Assembly: GCA_965153455.1 (NCBI GenBank)
Contig: OZ234503.1
Span: 15,257,118-15,321,117, forward strand
Direction of reading: 5' to 3'
DNA length: 64,000 bases
DNA from: Sphagnum compactum
Taxonomy: Eukaryota > Bryophyta > Sphagnopsida > Sphagnales
The notes under the pieces are model-generated. The model saw only the letters and a program-made list of their open reading frames with translations, was not told the DNA's origin and ran no database searches. The number at the start of each line of letters is the position of its first letter. Position 1 is the stretch's first letter. The translations under genes were made by a program, and so were the position numbers. This document shows positions 49,740 to 62,300 of the stretch, in pieces.

Positions 49740-50300
49740 TGATGATAGTTGTAGAACTGCAATGCACAGTGCCGTCGGAGATGCTGCCATTCGCACCTTC
49801 AACACGCATTGGAAGTGGGGTTGTTGAATACTTGATCAATTGTCTTCATGAGTACCTGCAAGCAAGAAAGCGAGCACCAACATTGCAGCATCATCGTATC
49901 AGGATTGGAAGTTGCAAAAATTGCATTTCAGAATGCATCACACGATGGTGCAAATCTCACCATCGCCGTGACCGACAGTAGACAGACACTCCAAGCATGC
50001 AAGTCCAACAGGGGCCCGGTCCCCGCCAAGCTCACGAAATAATAAACTGAAGAAAAAACAGACTGAAGAAATGGACATAACAATTTGTGTTTCTTATCTG
50101 TTCCGGAGAATGTTGCTCACCTCCCAATGGTCGCGGCGACTTGGAATTCATCAACCTGCGGCGCGGTAAACACAATGACTCAACAGAGCCTGCTATGGCG
50201 GCTCCCAAGCTGCCCATAACACCGGCCCCAAGCTGCTGCTGCTGCTGCTGCTGTTTGAGCACACCTTCCTTCGTCTCTCAAAATGAAGCTCCCTGAGAAA
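49740..50300 (-). other. Unresolved GC-richer exon-like fragments with CTG/CAG repeat
   Basis: Minus-strand frames include a Gln run from a CAG array (50233-50252) followed by GAGVMGSLGAAIAGSVESLC and a basic PRRRLMNSK segment, then a possible GTGAGC donor near 50120. A second GC-rich block near 49920-50040 may be another exon. A GAA array lies at about 50396-50416. I recognise no family; it could be a decayed first exon and 5' leader. Confidence 0.25.
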
Positions 50301-50694
50301 CCACCTGAGAATGTAGGGATACCAAACATTGGCCCATTTCTGGGTGCATCACAATGTCTCTATCCTGAAGGGCAGAGCCAATAGATCTCCTCAAGAAGAA
50401 GAAGAAGAAGAAGAACAACAACAACAACAGAGACCAAAAAAACAAAGAACTCGGCACGCAAGCAAGCAAGCTCGCTCGTAGCCAACAACTACAAAGCCCG
50501 CGATGAGCTGCGGGGGACGATCGACGACGACGACGACAAAACAATGTCTTGGGTTTTGGTGTGTGCTTGCTAGCTTCCGACACACATTCCTCCCTGGGAA
50601 GCGACAAGAGACAGATATGTGTACACGTTTTGACGACAACAAGGACTTGTCTGGACTCTGCAGCAGACAGCAGACCAGCGTTTTGTTTCTTTTT

Positions 50695-50985
50695 TAGTAT
50701 AAAATTTTGCCCGAATGTTTCGCCACTTGGCGACCCAAAAATAATCCAGTGCGACTCATTACAAAGGACTTTTGTCAAAAAGAAATGTAACAAAGTCGCC
50801 AGATTTCGAGGATTCTTTTCTGAAATTGCCATATTTAGATAATAGGTTGCAACTTCCTGCAGGTCTCCAAAACTATAACAGGATTCTTTTTTTTTCCCCC
50901 CTACTTTTCTATCTGACCTCTAGCCGAATATGGCTAAATTCCTCTTGCAGATGATCCCCAATACGGCCACATCACAAAATTGAGG
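50695..50985 (+). repeat. Dispersed 'GCCAAATCTGGC' repeat, copy G
   Basis: It contains CGCCACTTGGCGA, then GTCGCCAGATTTC, TCCAAAACTATAACAGGATT, CTAGCCGAATATGGCTAAAT and GCAGATGATCCCCAATACGG, and ends CACATCACAAAATTG. It is the most complete copy seen, about 290 bp. Confidence 0.7.
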
Positions 50986-51029
50986 GGAAAAAAACAAAAA
51001 AACAAAACCAGTTCCTTTTCATTACTGTG

Positions 51030-51215
51030 AACTGACTTTGAGTTCATTTTTTGGGAACTTTCATGGAACATTTCCTTATTGTTAACTGTGAATTCTTTTA
51101 ATTTTGGGAACTCTTCATGGAACATCTTCCTTACTGTGCACTGTGAGTTCATTTTTTGGGAACTCCATGGGAACATTTTCCTTCCTAGGAACCTGCTTGT
51201 GAGTTCATTCTTCAG
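51030..51215. repeat. Minisatellite of about 60 bp, three units
   Basis: The module TGTGAnTTCATTTTTTGGGA, then ACTnnCATGGAACATnTTCCTT, recurs three times between 51030 and 51215, with a partial fourth unit (TGTGAGTTCATTC). Confidence 0.75.
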
Positions 51216-54200
51216 GCAACATCCTATTTGACCTCTTTGCTAGTATGTTGAACTTGACATAAGGAGCAAAGCCATTCTGTGAAGAGTTGTTTGTGTTTCC
51301 TTTGCATGTGTTGCCTTTGTGGTAGGTAACCAATAACTCTTGCCATTCTTTGCATGGCGACCAAAAGGAGGGGCAGTGAATGAATATTTTGGGTGTTCAG
51401 CAACTGCCAAAAGTGTGATTTTTTGTCTGCGAAAAAGAGCTTTGGAGTTATCTAATATGCCTCTGTCCTGGCATAGGAATTCGAGCAACAACCTCCTCTC
51501 TCGGAATGGATAAAGCTGCCTTCTTTAGCTAAAAGATCAAAGGTGCAAGCTCTAATAACAGCTCTATAATAGCATTTCCACACAATTAAAAATCCACCCA
51601 CAAACCCCATTCATCAACCTGTAGAGAAAGGTTTCTTCTGCAGAAAGGGATGTATGATCTCAAAGTCAAATTATTTCCAGGACCAAGGATCATAGCTTTA
51701 CAAAATGAGAAGCCAATGCAACAAGAGACGCAGACAGCAAGACAAAGACAACAAGCTTCACTAATGTTCACCAGCCATTGGGGTGACAAACAAACAGCTC
51801 CTTGTGAAATGACTTCATCCTTTATGGAAGGTTCAATACTCAAACCAGTGTTGGCCAGCGTATTAATATTTTTTGGGGGGAAAAATATGACATTTGGCTA
51901 CTGTTTCAGCCCTTGTGGTGCTGGACTGGACAATGGTTGGAATGACCTGGAGATCCTTATAAGATTTTTAAAAGCAAGCTTTTGGTGAAAGATTAAGGAG
52001 AAATGGAGTTTAATTAGGTAGTTCAATTCTCTCGAAGGTCGCTGTTCTGGTTATAGGGGTCAGCCAATCCTCAAAAGGAGAAATCAAAGTGACCTTCTAG
52101 TGAAACATGGAGATTCTAGAGTCCAATTCCATAGGTTCACTTAGCAATGAGCCATTGACCATACACACCAAACTACAAACAGCAAAGACCAATGACCCAT
52201 TGACCATGCAACAAAAAAACATACAACTTGAGTCTTGAATTGAACCACAATGCCCATTGCTCAAAATTCAATGCAACAAACCACATACACATGTGACATA
52301 ACACAAACCACAAACTAGAAACAACCAAAAAACATTCACTTGTGAGGGGATTTAACGTTTTTAACTACCCATTGCAACACAAGTGTTATGCAAAACAAGG
52401 TCAATCGAACACAACACCATACAAGTCACATTAGAATCATATAATCCATCTCATAAACACACAACAATAGAGTAACAACTTTAAAATAAAAGGGTGAGTT
52501 GTAGATAAGTGGTCTCCATTTAAAAGTCACTATCTTCACTGACAAAAAGAACCTAACAAACACTTAGTGCTTACAAGGTTGCCAAAACCCAAGGACATCA
52601 ACTTTTGCATCAAAAATTTGTTAAGCTAAAATTCAAGAACTTCAAACCTAAGCTCTCACATAATATTAAGGATGTTTTACACACTGCTATTCATATGCTT
52701 TTGCATATGGAAAGTTATGCAAGTTGAAACTTTTTTGGGAGAACATCTTAACCACTAAACCTAGGTTGGTAGTGAGTCAATTATGTGACTTGGATTTGCA
52801 AAATGCCAAATAGATAAAGAATGGTTCATCCTCCATGCTACCAAGGACTTGTACCATGACAATTTTAACAAACTTGAAGTATTCTAAAAAAGAATAGGTT
52901 AGCATTTTGAATATTGAAAAATGTGTGTCAAAGGATTCACATCAAGTGGTTTAGCCATGGTAGCACATGCATTTGATTTCATGGCTAACATCAACATAGA
53001 CTGTTGAATATCATGAGAAGTTGTTAACATAACTTCAGACATCCACACATTATTGTTATTCATTTTCTTAGGGTGCCAAAAAACAACGTTGATCACATCC
53101 AAATATTTACTAAAACTTTATTTCGAATCAAAATCCAACCAATATTTTGGTTACACCACACTAAGTTGTCCATGATGCCATGAAGATAGAATTTCCTTTG
53201 AAATTTTGCAACAAAACAATCAATAGCCCCTACAACCAACATCATTTTTTTGGTTTGATTCAATGCAAAACAAAATGGACAAAATTCAAATAAACAAAGT
53301 GAAATACAAGGTGCTTAGGGTGTATGGTTAAACTTGCACATTGTGCCTCCACTTGCATAATGGTTGTATTGTAAACCTCCTTTGACGCACATAAGAGACT
53401 TCATTAATCTATAAATTAAAATGAGTGGCCCAGATGTCTTGTCGGTTCACATCAAATGTCAAATATTCCATGCCCATGTTCAAATTTGTCATCCAATGGT
53501 TTAGTAGACAATAGAGTTTTATAAGCCTCAAATGCATTACACTCAAACCTTATGTTCATGTCTATATACAATTCATAGATATCCCCTTAACATACTTTTC
53601 TTGTTACCACAAAATCACAAATGAAAACATCTTGCAACTAGTTGAATTTAATCAATTTGTGAATTGATTGCAACAATGGAAAAATGGTAGTAAACCCAAT
53701 AAAATATTCACATTTCAAAGAAGATCAAAATTCACCTTGGCCTTGTTGTTGGTAGGATTGTTAATCGCCATCTTCATTAACAAAGTTTTGTACTCCACCA
53801 TGATGTGTCAAACAAAGGACAACATAGATATCCAACTTGTTTTACCATTTTTCAAAATCCTTGCCCCTTTCATTTTCAGAAACTTTGCAAACTTTGTAAA
53901 CTCCAAGTGCCTCTTTGGGCTTTTGGTAAAATAATTGTACAAGGTTTGAAACAACCTTTCAATTATGCTCACCATCTACAAGTGTGACAAAGTTTGAACA
54001 AGGTTGGTTTTATGGACAATATAATGAACCCCCATGGAATGTGAACCCCAACCATAAAAAAATTGTTAGATAACACATGACTTAGTGCTTTGGAAAGCAA
54101 AAACCCCATTGGCACCAAATGTCATTGACCTCTTGCTTATCAAATTGTTAATGAGACCTCTTTAGTGCATCAAAGATTACAAAAAAACTTCAGCGAAATT

Positions 54201-57200
54201 ATTAGCAACGGTGTGTGGGTATTTAAATGTGTAGCTTTAAGTAATGAAAACCTACCCAAACCCATAATTGCTTTGGAGACTCATGTACATACCTAAGATT
54301 GGTGACCAAGTTCAATTGTAAAATTAGGCCTAAACCGATAACACTAAAATTGGGACCCAATGGACCTTTTTAAAACCCCGACCCTAATAAACATTCACGT
54401 TGCCCTTTTGGTATTGGGTCCTCATGGTCTTAAGATTTAAGCTTTTTTAATTTGTCTTCCATTTCACCTCACCACCATAAGAGTTTTTTCCATTGCACAA
54501 ATTTTTTCACCTATTGCAACCATTTCAAATGTGAGTTACTCATCCCCTTGGCCCTATCTTTCTTTTTTGTTTTGCACATCTCTTTTCATTTCTCTTTCCC
54601 TCCTTCCTTTCTTCCCTTTTCATTTGCTTTGTTTTTATTCTACTCATCACTTTTTCTTGTTGTAAGTGTTGTAAACACGACATTGTGGTTGTTGGAGCTT
54701 CATGATAGCTTAGCAACTTTTAGGTAACGTTTCGTTGTTTTTTCCATGGAAAATATTTATGGCATCGTATGTATTTTGTTACATACATTTAAGTAGATTG
54801 GATCCCCAACTTTCAATCTCCAATAATAGATGTTACAATAAAAAAATTGGGCAAATTTTTTTGTGTTTTTGAAAAACCATCCATCTAATAGTACCTTAAG
54901 GTTATTTCATCCTTATTTGACCACCTTATTTTTTTCTTCAATAGTCCCATGCTATTCAATTAGGTGTGTGTCTATGTGCAATAATCTAGTAATTGAAAAC
55001 TTTGTACATGAGTTAATATCATTTTCAACAAAAATTCTTGGAATTCCAATTTTCAATCATTTGATATATCTCAAATGCAATCTTTGGGGTTGTGCAATTA
55101 GAGCCATGGAAGGAGAATTTTATGTTATTGGAGGGGCCAACTTGTATGATGGTGATAAGCATGTTTCATCATTTCTAGAGTACATATTTTGACAATTATT
55201 TATGAAGAAGCAATGCACCCCGCATATCACTTTTGCACACAACTTGTACATGTACGATGTGTTGGTAGTGACTAGTGCTATTAGAATAATGTTACATATA
55301 TATTTTGAATTGTGTTCTTAATGAGTTTGTCCAAATTTCTTCATGCATTTTGGGGTAAGTGAAACTGTGCCAACAAACGACATGTATTTTAATGGGTATT
55401 TTATTGGTTTTCTAAATACAAGTTTTTTTTTTATTGTGCATGGAATAAAGTTTGAACCAAGTGTCGTGTGTGAGCACATTGATAAAAAAACCATCTCAAA
55501 TCATTTTTGTATTATATTATATTATACTTTTACATCCTTTTAACACCAAATTCAAGTTTTCAAGAAATAAGGGTATGAAAGCCAAAAATAGGAGATATCC
55601 TTGTAAGACAATGTAGGTAAAGCCATTCATCAAGTGGGGTTCTAGTTGTAGTGATCATGAAGATTGTTTGGGATGGTATTTTTGTGTGTTTGTGACACCA
55701 AATTGTTTACACAACAAATGGTAAGAAAGGGAAGAATATTTATTTTCATGTCCATAGAGGGTATTTTTGTTATGTTGTTACATTGATGCTCTCTTTATTA
55801 ATTGACAATAATTTTCCTTACTCCATGGAATGTGAAATCATTTAAACAAAATGAAACATGCAATGACATATACTTCATTTTATAACTTTTCTAGAAGGCT
55901 TTAGGGGTTTTATTGTGGGCATGACACACAAGTCAACCCCTTTTTATCTTCAAACGTGTGGAGGTTGAGATGATGAAATATCATTTGTGATCACCATAAG
56001 AAAAAGTTGATTGTGTTTAGAGAGCTAGTGTGCTCACTACTTGGGAGGTTTTATAGTAAGCTTAACAAATTCATGAACCTTCTAATAACAAGGTTAAGAA
56101 ATTTGACAAGTTTTACATTCTTAGATTCTATTTGAAAGGTTGAACACAACTCCATTTGGTTATGCCTAATGTTTAAAACATTGATTTTTTGCACACAATT
56201 TGGTCATTTGATACATTAGAATCAATCATTTTGATTCTATATGATACATGATACAAAAAGAGATATTGATTCCAAAAAAAATGACTAAAACCTTAATTAA
56301 ACAAAGAACCATGGACTTTTGAATGATTATATGTGGACCTTCTTTGCAAAAGACCTTATCTGAGTCAATTTTTGTTGGATTGACTTTTTTCTCTCTAACA
56401 TGTATGTCAAAAAGTTATTTAGGTGGGTTTCTATTCATTTAAGCTTTATTAGTTCATTAATCACCACATAGTCCTCACTTAATATTGATTCCATTTTAAT
56501 GTTGAAATTTGAACTTTGCGGAGTATTATATTTGTCTAAAATGAGCTACCTTATCTTGCAACCACCCTACATTTTGTAGTACTCTTCAAGATTTAAAAAA
56601 TCAAATAGATTTCTATGAGCTTAATATTCAGCCTTTGGAAACATAAATAACTTCATTTTTGTTGTGCTTACGATCACTGTTTTCATAGGTCTACTTTCCT
56701 ATAATCAACATGTTTTTAGAATGAATGCTTTTTTAACGCCAACCACTTGTTTTTATGTTCAACTTTTGAGAAAATTTTGCAATTCACAATGTGCAGACAA
56801 TTGTTAAACCCAATTTGCAATTCAACCCAAGGCAACTTGATTATATAGGAAACTTGAAATTTTCATTTTGACGCATAAACACATGTAGTTTGTGTTCAAA
56901 TATCCACCTTGAAGATTGTCTAGTATATAATGGAGCTTGGTTGAAGAAATTAACTACTTTTATTTTCTTGACCATGGTTACTTTCTTCTCTTATTGGTAA
57001 ACACTTTCAAGGCTGCCATTAAGATTTTATGCTAGCATTGGTTGGTGACTGGCTGTACACGCAGAGAAAAAGGAAAATGATGGATAAAAGGAATATGGGT
57101 TGTTGTTGTTCATTGTCACATCCCCACATCTCAGGATGTTTTTGGCAATCAAGATGCACTAATGGGGACATGTTGGAGTTTAGAACGAGTTTGTTCATAT

Positions 57201-57600
57201 TTTTTTCCTACTACTTTTGCATACTATGCAATATGACTTGTTGCTTTCTCGGGGGAGAATATCCAAGGACGGAAGCCCTTAAAGAACTTCCTTGTATAGA
57301 AATTCAATTAAGCTGAAAAGGAAAAATTTGAGAGGTACTTTATTTAAAGTGAAAACCAAATGATTTCCATCTATTCATGATACCTCACCAATGCATTTCC
57401 ATCTAGTGGGTAGAGGCTCTGTTGCAGTGAAAACAGAGTTAAAAGATCTGTTTATTTTCATAAAATCCTGGGCAGATGTTTGTCGTCTATTTGGAAATAG
57501 ACTTACAATGTGAATTATGGCTGGCTGGGCTTTATGAAATTGGCATGTGCCTTCATCTTTGTAACACCCCTCAGCCATTCTTATTTTTTCATATGATACC
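51216..57600. other. AT-rich intergenic DNA
   Basis: No gene was recognised. Open frames are short, AT-driven and without motifs. Confidence 0.55.
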
Positions 57601-57603
57601 TTG

Positions 57604-57789
57604 CAGGTAGCCAGTGCGTATCAAGGGAAAAAAGTGACATCTGATTATGTTTATGCTGTGTTAGTAAGCCCATGGATGGGAGTTTTACTGAAACTCAGAG
57701 CTCCCACCTTGGGGTCCCTTATTTCTGTAACATGCTGTCCTGGGGCTTCACCCTACACTGAAATTGAAGTTAGAATCAGCAATGAATAA
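57604..57789 (+). other. Unidentified exon-like fragment
   Basis: After a TTGCAG acceptor-like edge there is an open, better-balanced frame (VASAYQGKKVTSDYVYAV..., later CCPGASPYTEIEVRISNE) ending in a stop at 57787-57789. No family was recognised; it may be a decayed exon. Confidence 0.25.
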
Positions 57790-57959
57790 GTTTTGTAGAT
57801 CATGATGCATCAGCACCAATGTTATTGATTATCAAGCGTTATGATACTTCTTGCTTCTTCTTCAAGAATCAAAATATTGGCAAGGTGACTTTGTACACTT
57901 CAAAACTCACATTACTTGTTAGTAATGGGCTCATATACCACTAGAGTTTATGTCAGGTA

Positions 57960-58065
57960 GTGCCCTTCAAGCATTCCTGAAATAAACATCCCACTCACAA
58001 AAGTGGGATGTTTATTTTAGGAAAGTGGTGTTTATTTCTGGAATGCCCCACTCCTTGGGCATTAC
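57960..58065. repeat. Nested inverted repeats around AAATAAACATCCCACT
   Basis: AAATAAACATCCCACT and its complement form a perfect 16-bp hairpin near 57980-58018. A wider imperfect inverted match pairs the upstream TGCCC...GCATTCC with the downstream GGAATGCCCCACTCCTTGGG. It looks like a small foldback element. Confidence 0.6.
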
Positions 58066-59386
58066 CCCACCATGTAATGACTAAGGACCTCGCCCAAGGT
58101 CATTCCTTCTTCCGAAATGACCATATGTGGTGGAGCAGGCCAGAACAGCATGCAGCAGACCCTCCACTCATTTGGCAAGAAATTACAAAACTGGAAAGGT
58201 CTGCTATATGCCTGGAAATGTCCTACAAATAAAGCTTCCAAGCTAACAGAGCACCTTAGGTCAAAAATTCCAGGCATGTTGGAAAGGACCTTACATGTGT
58301 CAGAAATTCTGGTCAAGCTGGACACGGGGATGGCAAGATATAGTAATGTTCAATGTGGTGTTAAAAGCAGTTGGTGCCAGTTTCCCCATAGCTTTTGGTT
58401 TCAGACATGAAATTTTGTCATACTGAATTCCAAATTCTTCAGTGATCAGAGATGTAATGATGTCAATCTTGCACATGTCCCAATTGAGAAGTTTTCCTGC
58501 CTCGAATTTTATATCTGCTTTCTGTTTTCTCAGTTGCTGCAAAGCAAGTAATATCTCTGCAGAGTGTCATACAGTGGACATTGCTGCTCTCCACATTTCT
58601 GTGTTTCTCAGAGAGGTCTATAATCGCCATGTCAACTGTAAGGTTCGCACTGCACATGCCATTTGAGTTTGCCTGCATATTGTAGACAAATGATCTAAAA
58701 TGGCAACTACTACTGTTACAGAACATGGTCAGATTCTTGTCTAGCACTACTGACAGAAAGGTATAAATGATTTGTTGCTGATTTATTGTCGATGAGCGGG
58801 ATAAGACTGCAGTAGATAGATACCCATGCAGTTCTCTGGCTGAGAGATTAAAAAAGAAAGATTTAGGGTTCTGTCTTACCGGAAACTGGCACACCAATTT
58901 GAGTTCATGCCAACAGAACCCCATCCAAATTGTCACCAAGAGGATGCTGGAAAGTCATCTGTGGCTCCACAGTACATCAGAGAACTCACAATCATCAAAC
59001 CTCAACAACATCACAACCCACCCTCATACACAGAGTTCAAAACTGTCTAATATATTTACACACACCTGATAGTGAATACAACCCCCAAGAGTTATAACAA
59101 TGGGAAAAGTTCAAACACTCCAACAGGTCTACAGTCTTTAAGTTCTGAAGACTGCATCGCTGTTGATTTGAAGATCCAGATGCATCACTTAGCAAATCCT
59201 TCAAAATTTCTGGAGCAATTTGCTCCACCTTCACACAATGTATCATCAATCTTACTACTCAACCTGCCAATGTCCTAAATCTCTCTACTCATCAACTTAC
59301 GTGACTAAACATCCACAGAATGTATGGTACAAGAGAGGTGAAAATGAAGCTAGAAGAATAGCACACATGCATACCCACTTCCGGCT
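58066..59386. other. 3' flank of the histidine kinase gene, no gene recognised
   Basis: The minus strand carries longer open stretches (58463-58939) with no recognisable motif. Part is likely 3' UTR of the kinase gene. Confidence 0.4.
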
Positions 59387-62300
59387 TTAACTGGCTACAG
59401 GTATCGCACTTTCAACTCCATGTCGTATCAATAGCTGCACAAGCTTATCTCTTGATAATGGCTGTTCATTCAAAAGAAAACAAAAAGAGGTTTATTACAT
59501 CCTTGTGCAAGACAAGTCTCACACCAGCACAGAGTTCCTCCAACACCAGTGTTATAAAGGTGACACTACCTTCAAATATCCAAAACAATGTTACAGAGTT
59601 CAATTTCCAAAAAATGTGACTCACCTTAGTTTGAAAATCATTTACTCCAGCTTCAAAGAAAAGTTCTCTATCAGCTTGCATTGCATTCCCAGTGAGAGCA
59701 ATAATAGGTGTTTTCACTCCCATCATCCGTAACTGCCTTGTAGCCTGCAAGATTAAGAAAACTTAGTGGAGAACAATAATATCCTCATCTCCATATGTCT
59801 TCACCTAACAACATCAACCCTATGGTATGCACCGAAAAAACACTGTGGAAAGTTCTTCACTCACTTGATGGCCATCCATGACTGGCATCTCCTTATCCAT
59901 GAGCACTAGATCGTATGTTTTTCCTTGTCTATGTAAATCTACTGCTACTTGTCCATTCTCTGCTTCATCACACAGCAGGTTGAGATTCTGTAGAACTTTC
60001 CGCAATATTATCTGCAAAAAAAATCACATCACAACTTTATGAGTGCTAATAACCCACTTAAATGCAAACTCCAAGCAAAAAGTCATTGACTACAATGAGC
60101 AATTATTAGGAAATAATGAACAAACAACAGTTCACCAACAATAAGACCAAGAGTACAATAGGTATAAGCAGTGAACCATACCCTATTAATACGAGTATCT
60201 TCCACAAGTAACACCTTCCTTTGTCTAGGTTCACTATCTTTTTGCATATTGCCAGCTGGCTTGGTGTCAGGTTCCTTTTGCACTGACTTCACTTCCTGTT
60301 CCATACTCTTCCGTCGTCTTGAAATTGACTTTTGAGCCATAGAAAGATCGTATTTTCTAGTAGATTCAGAAGCTTCAGAGTTTCTGTGTGTCTCTGAATT
60401 TGATGGTGAAACCTCAGCTTTGTTGTTACTGTTGCGTGGCACAAGAGGGAATGGGATAGAGAAGAAGAATGTACTGCCTTCCCCTATGGATGATTCGACA
60501 CCAATACTCCCCCCCACTCTCTCTACATAACGTTTTGCCATGCTTAACCCTAGTCCTGATACACCACCCTTTTGTACCCATCCTGATGTCACAAACGAGT
60601 AGGGCTCAAACAGCTTTGCTTGATCTTCAGCTGAGATTCCTGAGTAACACCCACAGTATGATTGTCACAATCAATACCTCAAACACACTAAGAAAGCACT
60701 GAATTCAGTGGACTTACAATATCATATCCTTTCAAATCTTTCACAAATCAAGATAAGCTTTCCATCTTTGATGCTCCAATTACCCCAGCTAATAAAGAAA
60801 ACTATTATTACTGGAAAACTTGAAATGTTACAGTCAGCTTGGGCAATCATTTGAGCATGTACAGGAAAATGGGATGTCAGGATTTTTCTTTTCCAACCGA
60901 AATCTTCAGGAAGAAAATTTCTCAAGCAAACAAACAACCTTATAGAACATGCATCCAGTTCAGACTTACCAATTCCATTATCTCTAACAGAAATACGAAG
61001 TGTTGCAACCTTGTCAGCAGTATTCTTGGTCTGTGATGATGTCTTTGTCAGTATGGAAGAGCCCACATGTTTGTTTTCCACAACTCCCTCACATTGAACT
61101 TTCAGCTCAAGTTTACCACCAGCTGGAGTAAATTTCACTGCGTTGCTAAGAAAGTTACCTGTAGGATGTACCAATATTTGCACATCAGAAAGGTAACAAC
61201 AAACAGTTGTTTAGCAAAAGGACCATCATCTTTGGACAACACTAGGAGTTCACCACAAACAGACCTGGTTGGATGATTTACTAGAGGAAAAGGCTTAGGT
61301 GAAATCCTTACCCAAAGTTTGAACAATCCTTTGTTTGTCCCCAAGCACAAAATGTGAAGTCAGAAGTTTGTTCACAAACTCATCGACATCCATATTGAAT
61401 GCAATTTCCTTTTGCTGAAGTAAGTCTTTCAACCCCCAAGCCAAAAACTTAATGACTGCAAGGATGTCCAACTCATCACTGTGAAGCTCCATCTGACCCA
61501 CCTCCCATTGCCCTGTGATCAAGGAAAACCACACACTGAGAGCTTTGATGAGATGCTAGTTATGGATTATTTGGGTTGCCATTTTGGTCAATATCCTAAC
61601 AACCATCTGTACACTCCATCAGAGCTCTGAACCATACCCACAGACTAACAGTGCACACAGAAAAGATACCTCTTTTACATACCAACTTAAAAGCATATGT
61701 TTCAAAGAATACAAGAGCCACTCTCTCATAGCAGCAACCAAATGAGATGGCATTCATCTGCAACTAACCCATATCTGTGACATCATCAAGAACACTGGTC
61801 ATGGTCTCTGCACAGTCCAGCATCATCTGCACCAAGTCCATCTTGTCTGTGCCATTCCCAATTGGATCTGTCACATCTCCAGATGCCTGCATGTGACCTA
61901 GACCCAGCACTATTGCATTGAAGGGAACTGCACAAACCAGAAAAACAAAGGGAAAAAAAAACAGTCAACAATCTGCTGCATTTCTCCTTAGGATGTCATC
62001 ACAACCTGCACACTTGTGTCAGTTATCCCAACATTACTGTACATTATGCCTGACATTGCAAGGCATGTGAAATTACCTGCTTGCTGCTGCTGCAAACCAT
62101 ATGAGCACAAATTGCACACAAATGCACTTCTTTGCTGCTGTGATATGATTTTGCTGGATACGAGTTCAACTTCTTTTCCAGGTTTCCTTGATTTTCATCA
62201 GTGCTAATGATTAACAGAATAGGTTTAAAAAGCAACTAACCTCGGATATTGTGGAAGACATAAGCCATGAACTGCTGCTTAGCTTGCTGTGCCCGCTGCA

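Noticed and set aside
58463-58939. Minus-strand frame of 158 codons as a separate gene
   Set aside because: No motif, unusual composition, and it sits just downstream of the kinase gene; more likely 3' flank or random openness.
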